From the NCBI RefSeq assembly GCF_013364275.1, contig NZ_CP054932.1, positions 1,674,001-1,738,000 on the forward strand: DNA of 64,000 nucleotides, read 5' to 3'. The notes under the pieces were generated by a model. That model had not been told where the DNA came from, did not search any database, and was given only the letters and a program-made list of their open reading frames with translations. The stretch is from Actinomadura sp. NAK00032 (GTDB lineage Bacteria; Actinomycetota; Actinomycetes; Streptosporangiales; Streptosporangiaceae). Both the position numbers and the translations under genes were made by a program. This document shows, in pieces, positions 16,813 to 25,366 of the stretch. Position 1 is the stretch's first letter. Each line of letters starts with the position of its first letter.

Positions 16813-17837
16813 AGCAGGATCCCTCCGGCGGCGGTGCCGCAGACGACGGCGAGGACGAAGGTCAGCGGGACGAACCGGATCGCGAACGAGCGTCCGAAGA
16901 AGCCGGTCTGCAGCGCGATGAGCTTGAGGTCGACCATCGGGCCGACGACGAGGAAGACGAGCTTGGCGGTCGGGGAGAAGCCGGTCAGGCTCGCGGCGAC
17001 GAACGCGTCCGCCTCCGAGCAGATCGACATGAGCACCGCCAGGAAGGCCAGCACCAGGATCGACGCCAGCGGGACCCCGCCGACGCCCGTCACCCACTCC
17101 GGCGGGATCAGCACGTTGATCGTCGCGGCGGCCAGCGCGCCGACGACGAGGAAGCCGCCCGCGTGCATGATGTCGTGGGTCATCGCCTCCCGGAACGCCG
17201 TCCAGCGGGCGGCGCCCTCGGCGGGGCGGCGGCGCGGGACGCGCAGCCACTCGCCCTTCCCGAACAGCAGCCACGCCCAGCCCGCGACGACGGCGGTGAG
17301 CAGCGACGCCCCGAACCGCGCCGCCGCCATCTCCGGCTGCCCGGGGAACGCGACCAGCGTCGCCACCAGCACGACCGGGTTCACGGCGGGCGCGGCGAGC
17401 AGGAATGTCAGCGCGGCGGCGGGCGCCACGCCGCGCGCCATCAGCCCGCTCGCGACCGGCACGGACGCGCACTCGCAGCCCGGCAGCACGGCGCCGAGCG
17501 CGCCCGCGACGGGGACGGCCGAGCCGGGGCGGCGAGGCAGCACGCGGGTCCAGAACGCCGCCGGGACGAACGCGGTGATCGCGGCGGACAGCGCCACGCC
17601 GAACACCAGGAACGGCAGGGCCTGCACGCACACCGCGACGAAGATCGTCGACCAGGCGTCCAGGGCGGGGGCGGAGACGCCGGGCGCCACCCAGCGGCGC
17701 CCGGCGACCAGCACGACGGCCGCGGCGCCGAACAGCCACAGCGCTCCGCCGAGGCTGGACGTGCGGGGCTGTCCCCAGTCGGCGGGGGGCAGGATCTCTT
17801 CGTCCCATGCGGCGGCGGGGTTGGGGGACCGGGGCAT
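16809..17837 (-). CDS. UPF0718/ArsP-like permease
   Basis: 342-residue inner membrane permease with about eight to nine transmembrane helices. The two conserved cysteine motifs of the family are present: 'LPGCECASVPVASGLMARGV' (about 113-132) and 'ICSEADAFVAASLTGF' (about 262-277). Related ArsP proteins export trivalent organoarsenicals, while others pair with TIGR03943 proteins as here. Starts at the ATG that overlaps the trxB stop (TGATG) and ends overlapping the TIGR03943 start, so the three genes form one translationally coupled operon. Confidence 0.85.
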   Translation of the reverse strand: MPRSPNPAAAWDEEILPPADWGQPRTSSLGGALWLFGAAAVVLVAGRRWVAPGVSAPALDAWSTIFVAVCVQALPFLVFGVALSAAITAFVPAAFWTRVLPRRPGSAVPVAGALGAVLPGCECASVPVASGLMARGVAPAAALTFLLAAPAVNPVVLVATLVAFPGQPEMAAARFGASLLTAVVAGWAWLLFGKGEWLRVPRRRPAEGAARWTAFREAMTHDIMHAGGFLVVGALAAATINVLIPPEWVTGVGGVPLASILVLAFLAVLMSICSEADAFVAASLTGFSPTAKLVFLVVGPMVDLKLIALQTGFFGRSFAIRFVPLTFVLAVVCGTAAGGILL

Positions 17838-18778
17838 CACGCCATGATGGCATGGCCTTGCGCTAGGTGACGCTCGGCGTCGAGGGCGGCGGCGCACCCC
17901 GTGCCGGCGGCGGTGACGGCCTGCCGGTAGTTGGGGTCGACCAGGTCGCCGCAGGCGAACACGCCCGGCAGGTTCGTGCGGCTGCTCGGCGCCTCGGTGA
18001 CGACGTGGCCGTGCTCGTCCAGGTCGACCTGGCCGGCGAACAGGGCGCTGCGCGGGTCGTGGCCGATCGCGACGAACAGCCCCGAGACGTCGAGGCGCCC
18101 GGTCCGGCCCGTGCCGGTGTCGCGGACGGACAGCCCGGTGACGGCGTCGGTGCCGTGCACGGCGGTGACCACGGTGTTCCACCGGACGTCGATCTTCGGA
18201 TCGGTCAGCGCCCGATCGGCCATGATCTTGCTGGCGCGGAACGTGGCGCGCCGGTGCACGATCGTGACGGACGCGGCGTACCGGGTGAGGAACGTCGCCT
18301 CCTCCATGGCGGAGTCGCCGCCGCCGACGACCGCGATGTCCCGGCCCTGGAAGAAGAACCCGTCGCACGTCGCGCACGACGAGACGCCCTGGCCGAGCAG
18401 TTCGCGCTCGCCGGGGACGCCGAGCGGCCGCCACGCCGACCCGGTCGCGAGGATCACCGCGCGGGCCCGGTGCTCGCCGTCGGCCGTCCACACCCGCTTG
18501 ACGTCGCCCGCGAGGTCGACGCGCACGGCGTCGCCGGTGACGACGGCCGCGCCGAACCGCTCGGCCTGCTTGCGCATCCCCTCCATCAGCTCCGGGCCCT
18601 GGACGCCGTCCGGGAAGCCGGGGAAGTTCTCCACGTCGGTCGTCGTCATCAGCGCGCCGCCGGCCTGCACGCCCTCGATCACCAGCGGGCGCAACCGCGC
18701 GCGGGCCGCGTACACGGCGGCGGTCAGGCCGGCCGGTCCCGAGCCGAGGACGATCAGATTCCAGACGCCGTTCTCCAC
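17837..18778 (-). CDS. trxB: Thioredoxin reductase (TrxB family)
   Basis: FAD/NADPH oxidoreductase of 313 residues. FAD site '[18 protein letters not shown]' at the N-terminus, redox pair C135/C138 in '[10 protein letters not shown]', NADPH site '[15 protein letters not shown]' (about 150-164), and the closing '[23 protein letters not shown]'. The CATCDG motif is of the standard thioredoxin reductase kind rather than the GliT/HlmI dithiol-oxidase kind. GTG start with AAGGGG upstream. First gene of an operon with two membrane proteins; divergent from a cyclodipeptide synthase, whose locus also holds a thioredoxin. Confidence 0.9.
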   Translation of the reverse strand: MENGVWNLIVLGSGPAGLTAAVYAARARLRPLVIEGVQAGGALMTTTDVENFPGFPDGVQGPELMEGMRKQAERFGAAVVTGDAVRVDLAGDVKRVWTADGEHRARAVILATGSAWRPLGVPGERELLGQGVSSCATCDGFFFQGRDIAVVGGGDSAMEEATFLTRYAASVTIVHRRATFRASKIMADRALTDPKIDVRWNTVVTAVHGTDAVTGLSVRDTGTGRTGRLDVSGLFVAIGHDPRSALFAGQVDLDEHGHVVTEAPSSRTNLPGVFACGDLVDPNYRQAVTAAGTGCAAALDAERHLAQGHAIMA

Positions 18779-18836
18779 GATGTTCCCCTTCTGTCGGCGA
18801 GAAGATCAGACTAAGGTGCGAATTGGCGTTCTCCTG

Positions 18837-18861
18837 GGGTTATGCGCCTGCGGCATAACCC
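18837..18861. promoter_or_regulatory. 9-bp inverted repeat between trxB and the cyclodipeptide synthase
   Basis: Arms GGGTTATGC and GCATAACCC are exact complements separated by 7 bp. The inner TTATGC-N7-GCATAA fits the LysR-type site pattern. It lies in the 163-bp divergent gap, and two LysR genes close the neighbouring gene cluster. Confidence 0.5.
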
Positions 18862-18898
18862 GCTGGCATTAGCGGCGCCGCGGCCTGCCCCGCACACT

Positions 18899-18921
18899 TC
18901 CGATCGAACCGAATTATCGGA
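18899..18921. promoter_or_regulatory. 6-bp inverted repeat with 11-bp spacer before the cyclodipeptide synthase
   Basis: TCCGAT - 11 bp - ATCGGA, the T-N11-A form favoured by LysR proteins, ending 20 bp before the cyclodipeptide synthase start. Different in sequence from the repeat at 18837, which could mean one site for each of the two LysR proteins. Confidence 0.4.
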
Positions 18922-18941
18922 GTCGAAGGAGTGACGGGACG

Positions 18942-19658
18942 ATGTACGAGACGGAACCGCTGTCCGCCGAATGCGCGCGGGCGCTGCGCCGGCCGGAGCA
19001 TGTCTGCATCGGGGTCAGCCCGTTCAACAGCTACTTCAGCACCGCGCGGCTGGCGAGCCTGGCGCGCTGGGCGGCCACCGCTTTCGCCGGTTTCCATTTC
19101 TTCGTGCCGGACGAGATCACCGCCTACACGTTCGAGGCGCTCGGCTACCCGGCCGGAAGGGCCCGGCAGAAGGCGCACCGGCAGTCCAAGTACACGCACA
19201 ACAAGATCCGGACGGCGCTGTCGTCGGCCGGCGTGCCGGATGCCGCGGACCGGGTGCTGAGCATGGTCCGGCTGAACGCCAACGCCCGGTACCAGGAGCT
19301 GTTCGACCAGGCCGCAGGGCTCTTCGAGGACAGCGCGGAGTTCCGGGAGGCGTGCCTGGAGGCGACCCGCTGGGTCCTTGAGCACAAGCTGCCGGACGGG
19401 GACGCCACCCCCGAGCAGTTGCGTTCGGGCGTCCGGTACTTCCTCGCGGAACTGCCGATGTTCGCGGGCTCGGGATACATCGTGGGCGCGTCCCACTCGG
19501 TGTTCGCCTACCACCAGCGGGTGCGTTTCCTTGAACGGTTCTTCAACCGCGAGCTGGAGTGGTCGCCGCGCCCCGGGCAGGGTTTCCTGATCGTCCGCCC
19601 GGCCGATGACCGGCCCGCCGCGGAACGGCCGTTCAGCTCGCTCGGAACCGCGAGATAG
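18942..19658 (+). CDS. tRNA-dependent cyclodipeptide synthase (NYH subfamily)
   Basis: Makes a 2,5-diketopiperazine from two aminoacyl-tRNAs. 238 residues, the normal family size. The nucleophilic serine is S26 in 'CIGVSPFNSYFS'. The second signature 'RYFLAELPMF' supplies Y166 and E170. N29 together with Y190-H191 ('SVFAYHQRV') places it in the NYH subfamily (AlbC-like). The 'YTFEALGYP...RQKAHRQSKYTHNKIR' helix matches the basic tRNA-binding region. The ATG follows AAGGAG. The NCS1-type permease gene starts 8 bp after its stop. The amino acids used cannot be read reliably from sequence. Confidence 0.93.
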   Translation: MYETEPLSAECARALRRPEHVCIGVSPFNSYFSTARLASLARWAATAFAGFHFFVPDEITAYTFEALGYPAGRARQKAHRQSKYTHNKIRTALSSAGVPDAADRVLSMVRLNANARYQELFDQAAGLFEDSAEFREACLEATRWVLEHKLPDGDATPEQLRSGVRYFLAELPMFAGSGYIVGASHSVFAYHQRVRFLERFFNRELEWSPRPGQGFLIVRPADDRPAAERPFSSLGTAR

Positions 19659-19666
19659 GCGACGCC

Positions 19667-21028
19667 ATGGAAACGGCTAATGCGCCGGAAACGGCAGTGG
19701 GCCACGACGACTATTCGCTGGTCCGCGTCCCCGCCGAAGCGAGAAGATCGTGGATTTCCGTCGCGGTGCAGCGCTTCGGCCAGGTCTCCTCATTCCAGCA
19801 GTTCATGGTCGGTGCCGTGCTCGGCTACGGAATGACGTTCCGGGACGCCGTGCTCGCCATCACGATCGGCTCGGTGATGCTGGAGGCCCTCACGATCCTG
19901 CTCGGCGTCGCCGGCGTCCGGGAGGGCCTGTCCACGTCGGTGCTGGCGCGCTGGGCCGGGTTCGGGCGGCGCGGCTCGGCGCTGGTCGGGATGCTCGTCG
20001 CGGTCAGCCTGGCCGGCTGGTTCGGCGTCCAGAACGGGGTGTTCGCGCAGGGCATGCACGACCTGACCGGCTGGTCCCACGAGTGGGTGTGGGCCGTGCT
20101 GGGCGGGGCGGCGATCACCGCGGTCACCACGTACGGCTTCCAGACGATGGCCTGGGTCGGCTACCTGGCCGTGCCGGCGTTCCTGGTGCTCGCCCTCGTG
20201 TCGATCGCGGACGCGCTGCGCGACCACTCGCTCGGCGCGCTGGTCGCCGCCGCCCCGCCGGGCCCGCACCTGTCGCTCGGCGCGGGCGTCACGCTGGTGT
20301 CCGGCGCGTTCATCCTCGGCGCGATCATGACGCCGGACATGACCCGGTTCAACCGGCGGCCCGCCGACGTGGTGAAGCAGACGCTCCTCTCGGTGACGCT
20401 CGGCGAGTACCTGATCGGGATGATCGGCGTCCTGCTCGCGCACGCCGCCCGCACCGACGACGTGGTCGGCATCGTGACCTCCTCGTCCGGGCTGCTCGGC
20501 ACGCTGGTGCTCGCCACCGCCATCCTGAAGATCAACGACTGGAACCTGTACTCGTCGTCGCTCGGCCTGGTCAACGCGATCCACGTGCTGACCGGGCGCC
20601 GGGTCGGCCGCGTCCCGGTCACCGTCGTGCTCGGCGCCGCCGGGACGCTGCTGTCGGCCGCGGGGATCGTGCACCGGTTCACCGGGTTCCTGACCGCGAT
20701 CGGCGTCCTCGCGCCGCCGGTCGCCGGGATCATCATCGCCGAGTACTTCGTCGTCCGGACCTGCCGCGCCCCGCTCAGGTCCGGCCGCGATGCCGGGGCG
20801 GCGCCGCCCGACCCCGCGGACTGGATGCCGCGCGCCCTGGTCAGCTGGGCCGCGGGCACCGCCGCCGCGGTCGCCGGCCTCGGCATCGCCACCATCACCT
20901 CGGTCACCGTCGCGTTCGCGGTGCACGCGGCGCTCGGCCGGCTGGCCGGCCGCCGCCGGACGCACCCGGTCCGGGACCCGGCGCGGCGACCGTCCCCCGT
21001 CCCCGCCGCCACCCCGAAAGGACACTGA
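19667..21028 (+). CDS. NCS1 / cytosine-permease-like transporter
   Basis: 453-residue integral membrane protein with about 12 transmembrane helices in the LeuT-type arrangement of NCS1 (purine-cytosine permease, CodB-like) carriers: 'SFQQFMVGAVLGYGMTFRDA' near helix 1, 'GWFGVQNGVFAQ' near helix 3 and 'GAIMTPDMTRFNRRPADV' near helix 6. NCS1 carriers normally take up nucleobases, hydantoins or related flat heterocycles; a diketopiperazine would have a comparable ring. It sits directly behind the cyclodipeptide synthase (8-bp gap) and 1 bp before the rhodanese gene, so one transcript is likely. Confidence 0.85.
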   Translation: METANAPETAVGHDDYSLVRVPAEARRSWISVAVQRFGQVSSFQQFMVGAVLGYGMTFRDAVLAITIGSVMLEALTILLGVAGVREGLSTSVLARWAGFGRRGSALVGMLVAVSLAGWFGVQNGVFAQGMHDLTGWSHEWVWAVLGGAAITAVTTYGFQTMAWVGYLAVPAFLVLALVSIADALRDHSLGALVAAAPPGPHLSLGAGVTLVSGAFILGAIMTPDMTRFNRRPADVVKQTLLSVTLGEYLIGMIGVLLAHAARTDDVVGIVTSSSGLLGTLVLATAILKINDWNLYSSSLGLVNAIHVLTGRRVGRVPVTVVLGAAGTLLSAAGIVHRFTGFLTAIGVLAPPVAGIIIAEYFVVRTCRAPLRSGRDAGAAPPDPADWMPRALVSWAAGTAAAVAGLGIATITSVTVAFAVHAALGRLAGRRRTHPVRDPARRPSPVPAATPKGH

Positions 21029-21029
21029 C

Positions 21030-21389
21030 GTGCTGCCCCTGATCACCCGTGACGATCTCGCCGCCGGGATCGAGGCCGGCGCGGTCGTCGTGGTCGACAC
21101 GATGCCCGCCGCCTACTACGCCAAGGAGCACCTGCCCGGCGCCCGCAACATCCCCGGGTTCCCCTACGACCGGGCCGCCGAATTCACCGACGAGCACGCG
21201 CCCCGCGTCCTGCCCGACAAGGCCGCCGCGATCGTCGTCTACTGCGCCAACGTCCCCTGCCGCAACAGCGAGCTGGTCGGCGCGCGGCTCGTCCGCCTCG
21301 GCTACCCGAACGTGCGCAAGTACCGCGAGGGGATCGAGGACTGGGTCGCCGCAGGGCTGCCCACCGAGTCCGCCGTGGACGGCGGCTGA
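21030..21389 (+). CDS. Single-domain rhodanese-like protein
   Basis: 119 residues, one rhodanese fold. 'VVVVDTMPAAYYAKEHLPGARNIPG' (part) is the CH2A-like start. The active-site loop is 'VVYCANVPCRNSELV' with C72 as the expected persulfide cysteine and a second C77 within it, and 'LGYPNVRKYREGIEDWVAAG' is the closing motif. Such proteins carry sulfane sulfur or act as thiol phosphatases. GTG start after GAAAGGA, one base after the permease stop, so co-expressed with the cyclodipeptide synthase. Confidence 0.88.
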   Translation: MLPLITRDDLAAGIEAGAVVVVDTMPAAYYAKEHLPGARNIPGFPYDRAAEFTDEHAPRVLPDKAAAIVVYCANVPCRNSELVGARLVRLGYPNVRKYREGIEDWVAAGLPTESAVDGG

Positions 21390-21437
21390 CCCCACCCGAA
21401 GCCATCCGGAAGCTCCCCACCGAAGGAAGGATCCACT

Positions 21438-21920
21438 GTGAAACGCACGATCACCACCCTGGCCGGGACCCTGTCCCTGGCCGCCGCGCTGGTCGCCGGA
21501 ACCGCGGCCGCGACCCCCGCCTCGGCCGCCGTCCCGCAGCAGGCGGCGCCCCGGACGCAGGCCGCCCCGGCCGCCGACCCGACCATCGTGGACGTCACGT
21601 CCGCCAACTACGCCCAGGTCATGGAGATGTCCAACACCAAGCCCGTGGTGCTGGACTTCACCGCCGAGTGGTGCCACTGGTGCCAGGTCGAGAAGCCCTA
21701 CCTGCAGCAGTACCACGACCAGGACGGCGGCTCCTGGATCTGGGCGCGGGTGGACGTCGACCAGAACCAGAGCATCGTCCGCCAGTACGGCGTCCGCGGC
21801 ATCCCCGCCCTCGTGAGCGTCCGCCGGGGCAGCGAGTACGGCAGCCGGTTCGTCGGCTTCGACCCGTCCTCGCCGCAGATGCTGCGGTACTGGCTGAACA
21901 ACGTGATCAGCCGCTACTGA
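21438..21920 (+). CDS. Secreted thioredoxin-fold protein
   Basis: 160 residues. Sec signal peptide: basic start MKRT, hydrophobic core to about residue 24, likely cleavage after ASA (residue 30). The mature domain has 'KPVVLDFTAEWCHWCQVEKP', a thioredoxin active site C79-H-W-C82, and the cis-Pro motif 'YGVRGIPALVSV'. The CHWC pair suits reduction or isomerisation of extracytoplasmic disulfides. GTG start with GAAGGA. 48 bp behind the rhodanese gene, same direction. Confidence 0.85.
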   Translation: MKRTITTLAGTLSLAAALVAGTAAATPASAAVPQQAAPRTQAAPAADPTIVDVTSANYAQVMEMSNTKPVVLDFTAEWCHWCQVEKPYLQQYHDQDGGSWIWARVDVDQNQSIVRQYGVRGIPALVSVRRGSEYGSRFVGFDPSSPQMLRYWLNNVISRY

Positions 21921-22018
21921 GCCGCCTCCCCTCCGAGCGCCGTGCCGGGCACGCGATGCCGTCGTGCCCGGCACGGCCCCACCCCGTCCACGACCCACCC
22001 CGAAGCGAAGGACCGGAC

Positions 22019-23260
22019 ATGAAGACGAAGCCCTGGCTCACGGCCGTGCTCCTGGCGGCGTCGGCCGCCCTCCCGCTCACGGCCACCGGCACGCCCGCGC
22101 TCGCCGGCGCCCCGGCGGGCGCCCCCGCCCCGCAGGAGGAGAGCAAGGTCTACATCATCGGGCTCCGCGACGTCCCCGCCGATCCGGCCGAGGTGGCGGC
22201 GACCGCGAAGGCCATGGTCGGCGCGTACGGCGGGACGCTGCGCCGCACCTACTACTCGGCCCTCCAGGGGTTCTCCGCCGAGCTGACGATGGACCAGGTC
22301 ATGGCCTACTTCGGCGACACCCGCGTCACCTCGGTCACCCCCGACCAGACGTTCCGCGCCGCCGGCGCGCGGCGGGCCGGCATCCGCACGGCCGGCATCC
22401 GCATGGCGGGCACGCAGTACTACCCGCCGTCCTGGGGCCTGGACCGCATCGACCAGCCCGACCTCCCGCTCGACCGCACCTACCGCTTCCCGGGCGACGG
22501 CGCGGGCGTGCGCGTCTACGTCCTCGACACCGGCATCCGGACGAGCCACCGCGAGTTCGGCGGCCGGGCCCGCGCCGCCTTCGACGCGCTCGACCCGGAC
22601 GGCTCGGCGGGCGCCAGTGGCCAGGACTGCAACGGCCACGGGACGCAGGTCGCCGCGACGATCGGCGGCCGGTACGTCGGCGTCGCCAAGGGCGTCCAAC
22701 TGGAGTCGGTGCGCGCGCTCGGCTGCGACGGCACCGCGACGGGCGAGCAGGTCATGACGGCGATCGACTGGGTGAGCGCGCACGCGCGGCGCCCCGCGCT
22801 GCTCAACCTCGGCTTCTCCGGCCCGTCGGAGTCCGTCATCGACCTGGCCCTCTACCAGATGACGGAGAACGGGCTCGCGTACACGGCGGCCGCCGGCAAC
22901 GACGGCGGGGACGCCTGCGACGCCACCCCCGGCCGGCAGACCACGGCGATCTCGGTGTCGGCCACCGGCCGCGACGACCGCCGGACGGCGGGCGCCGACC
23001 ACGGCTCGTGCGTCCACCTCTTCGCGCCGGGGGAGGGCATCGTGACGGCCGGTGCGCGGATGGACCGCGCCTACACCCGCGCCGGCGGGACGTCCTTCGC
23101 CGCCGCGCACGCCGCCGGCGTCGCGGCGATGTACCTCGCCCGGCACCCCGAGACGACGCCCGTCGAGCTGGACAAGGCGCTCAAGGACGCGGCCGCCCCC
23201 GGAAAGGTCCAGGACCCCGGTGCCGATTCGCCGAATCTGCTCCTCCAGACCGCCGAGTGA
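22019..23260 (+). CDS. Secreted S8 (subtilisin-like) serine protease
   Basis: 413-residue preproprotein. Signal peptide (about 1-29), inhibitor-I9-like propeptide ('SKVYIIGLRDVPADPAEVAATAKAM' cited in part, to about residue 112), then the catalytic domain. The triad is D170 in 'VYVLDTGIRTSH', H207 in 'CNGHGTQVA' and S359 in 'AGGTSFAAAHAAG', with the oxyanion Asn N294 in 'TAAAGNDGG'. The segment after the active serine reads AAAHAAG instead of the usual MAxPHVAG. No C-terminal add-on domains. ATG after GAAGGA. Confidence 0.9.
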   Translation: MKTKPWLTAVLLAASAALPLTATGTPALAGAPAGAPAPQEESKVYIIGLRDVPADPAEVAATAKAMVGAYGGTLRRTYYSALQGFSAELTMDQVMAYFGDTRVTSVTPDQTFRAAGARRAGIRTAGIRMAGTQYYPPSWGLDRIDQPDLPLDRTYRFPGDGAGVRVYVLDTGIRTSHREFGGRARAAFDALDPDGSAGASGQDCNGHGTQVAATIGGRYVGVAKGVQLESVRALGCDGTATGEQVMTAIDWVSAHARRPALLNLGFSGPSESVIDLALYQMTENGLAYTAAAGNDGGDACDATPGRQTTAISVSATGRDDRRTAGADHGSCVHLFAPGEGIVTAGARMDRAYTRAGGTSFAAAHAAGVAAMYLARHPETTPVELDKALKDAAAPGKVQDPGADSPNLLLQTAE

Positions 23261-23321
23261 ACTGTGTCACAATGCTGAATGCCAAGCGGGCTCCCCGCCC
23301 CGATCCGCTTGGGAGCATGGA

Positions 23322-24236
23322 ATGCAGCTGGAACTGCACCACCTCAGAACGCTCCGCACGGTCGCCGCCGCCGGCAGCCTCAACCGGGCCGCGGCGCGGC
23401 TGCGGCTGCCGCAGCCCGCGCTCAGCCGGCAGCTGCGGCGCCTGGAGGACCTGTTCGGCGGCGCGCTCTTCGACCGCCACCACGACGGCGTCCGCCCGAC
23501 GCCCCTCGGCCGGGTCGTGCTGCACCACGCGGCCGAGATCCTCGACGAGTGCGCCGCCATCCAGGACGACCTGGCCCGGCACCGGGAGCGGCAGACCGGC
23601 GTCATCCGGCTCGGCTGGACGTCCAGCTGCGTCGCCGACCTGCTGCTGGCCGTGCTGAGCCGGCGCTTCCCCGACACCCGCGTCGAAGTGCTGATCAACG
23701 ATTCGGCGCGGGTGGTGACCGACTGGCTGGTGCACGGCGAGATCGACGTCGCGCTGCTGAACGAGGCCACGAACGCGCAGGCCCCGCGGCCGGACGGGCT
23801 CGCCGCCGAGCACGTCCTCGACGAGCGGCCGCGGCTGCTGCTGCGCGCCGACCATCCGCTCGCCCGGCGTCCCGCCGTGGGCATGGCCGAGCTGCGCGAC
23901 GAGCGGTGGATCGCGATCGCCGGGCCGGACGGCTGCATCGCCGCCCTGCACCGCTGGTGCCGGCCGTTCGGGTTCGCGCCGCTGATCGCCCACCACCTGC
24001 CGCTGCACGGGCCGCACGAGGAGGTGGTGCGGCACGACGGCAGCGTCCTGCTCACCCAGGGGTGGCGGCCGGCGGCGTCCGGCCTCGCCCGCCGGCCGGT
24101 CGCCGGGCTGCCCTGGGGCTCGCGGCACACTCTGGTGTACCGGGAGGGCTGCGCCTGGACGAAGCACGTCCCGGTCTTCGCGCGGATGATGCGCGAGGCC
24201 CACCGCGCGCGGGTCGACACCTGCGCCCTGCTCTGA
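23322..24236 (+). CDS. LysR-family regulator (first of two)
   Basis: 304 residues. Winged helix 'LRTLRTVAAAGSLNRAAARLRLPQPALSRQLRRLEDLFGGALFDR' (cited to show order; about 8-52) followed by a type 2 periplasmic-binding-like effector domain from about residue 90. It begins 61 bp after the protease gene, ATG preceded by GGGAG. Its neighbour downstream is a second LysR protein of identical length, so the two may have arisen by duplication. Probable control of the upstream cyclodipeptide locus. Confidence 0.9.
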   Translation: MQLELHHLRTLRTVAAAGSLNRAAARLRLPQPALSRQLRRLEDLFGGALFDRHHDGVRPTPLGRVVLHHAAEILDECAAIQDDLARHRERQTGVIRLGWTSSCVADLLLAVLSRRFPDTRVEVLINDSARVVTDWLVHGEIDVALLNEATNAQAPRPDGLAAEHVLDERPRLLLRADHPLARRPAVGMAELRDERWIAIAGPDGCIAALHRWCRPFGFAPLIAHHLPLHGPHEEVVRHDGSVLLTQGWRPAASGLARRPVAGLPWGSRHTLVYREGCAWTKHVPVFARMMREAHRARVDTCALL

Positions 24237-24307
24237 CCGGGCCGCGCCGGAAAGCGCCGGGAAAAGCCGGGAGAGAAGGGCAAGAAGGGCGGGGAAAGGG
24301 CCGCGGG

Positions 24308-25222
24308 ATGGACATCGAACTGCAGCAGTTACGCATTCTGCAGACGGTCGCGGAGGCGGGCAGCATCAATCGCGCGGCCGAGGAGCTCGGAATGAGCCAG
24401 AGCGCGCTGAGCCGCGCGCTGCAGCGGGTGGAACGCGCCGCCGGAATGCCGCTGGTCAACCGCGGGCAGGCGGGCATCACCCTCACCCCGGCCGGCACCA
24501 TCGTGCTCGGCCACGCCGAGACCGTGCTGCCCGCCCTGCGCCGCATGTTCAGCGACGTCCGCAGCTGCCTGGCCGCCGCGGGCGGCCGGGCGCCCGCCCG
24601 GATCGGCGCCGCGCCCGCGCCCGCGCTGACCGCCTTCGTCCGCTGCGTGGAGGACCTCGGGATCGCCGCGCTGTCGCTGCTGGTGGACGAGTCCGGGCGG
24701 CGGCTCACCGAACTGCTCGCCAAGAACGAGATCGACGTCGCGATGTTCCGGCACTTCCCCGAGTTGGACCCGGAGCTGCCGGAGCACGTCCGGCACGCCG
24801 AGATCGCCGCGCAGTCACCGCACGTGTGCCTGCCGGACACGCACCCCCTCGCCGGACGCGCCGAGGTCCGGCTGTCCGACCTCGGCACCGACCATTTCGT
24901 CCTGTCCTATCCGGAGTGCCAGCCGCTCACCGGCCATTTCCAGACGGCCTGCGGCCTGGCCGGGGTCCGGCCGCGGATCAGCTACGCCAACAGCGCGTCC
25001 GCCGCCATCACGCTCGGCGAGGCGCTCGGCGCCGTCACGCTCACCTACTGGCCGAACATCACCGAGCCGCGCCGGCGGCATGTGGCGCTGCGCGGCACGC
25101 CGCTGGGCGCGGTGATGACGCTGGCCTGGACGGACGAGGGCCCGCTCTGCGACCTCGGCGACCAGTTGCTCGACTCGGTCCGGAGGATGCACGCGGCCTG
25201 CGCGAGCGCCGACCACGACTGA
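24308..25222 (+). CDS. LysR-family regulator (second of two)
   Basis: 304 residues, same architecture as the preceding gene. DNA-binding segment 'LRILQTVAEAGSINRAAEELGMSQSALSRALQRVERAAG' (about 8-47), effector domain from about residue 95, where a substrate-binding 'LSYPECQPLTGHF' segment is seen. The two proteins share layout but differ in most positions. The end of the gene runs into a 10-bp tandem repeat, so the last three codons and the stop belong to a repeated unit. Confidence 0.9.
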   Translation: MDIELQQLRILQTVAEAGSINRAAEELGMSQSALSRALQRVERAAGMPLVNRGQAGITLTPAGTIVLGHAETVLPALRRMFSDVRSCLAAAGGRAPARIGAAPAPALTAFVRCVEDLGIAALSLLVDESGRRLTELLAKNEIDVAMFRHFPELDPELPEHVRHAEIAAQSPHVCLPDTHPLAGRAEVRLSDLGTDHFVLSYPECQPLTGHFQTACGLAGVRPRISYANSASAAITLGEALGAVTLTYWPNITEPRRRHVALRGTPLGAVMTLAWTDEGPLCDLGDQLLDSVRRMHAACASADHD

Positions 25223-25257
25223 CCGCGACTGACCGCGACTGCCCACGACTGACCGCG
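25211..25257. repeat. 10-bp tandem repeat over a LysR stop codon
   Basis: About 4.7 copies of GACCGCGACT, with two copies reading CACGACT variants. The first copy codes for the last residues of the LysR protein and the TGA stop sits at a repeat boundary. Slippage here would only add non-coding sequence. Confidence 0.75.
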
Positions 25258-25366
25258 CCCGCCGCACGGGCCGCACCCGGCCGCGCCGCGATCGCCCGCC
25301 CGTGATGATTTTCCGCCGCCGCTCCGGTCTACAGAGCATGGGTCGTCACCCGATAGGAGACCGAGT

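Noticed and set aside
14299..17847. 1,182-codon + strand open frame
   Set aside because: It runs antisense or out of frame through the TetR, oxygenase, TIGR03943 and permease genes, all of which have clear family motifs and ribosome sites.
17837..18778. trxB as a GliT/HlmI-type dithiol oxidase for an epidithio-diketopiperazine
   Set aside because: The redox motif is CATCDG, typical of thioredoxin reductases; the idea is kept only as context for the cyclodipeptide locus, not as a call.
25211..25257. Possible CRISPR-like array
   Set aside because: Direct 10-bp tandem repeats with no spacers. The same holds for the other tandem repeats at 32301, 37972, 40156 and 48631; no CRISPR array or cas gene was seen.
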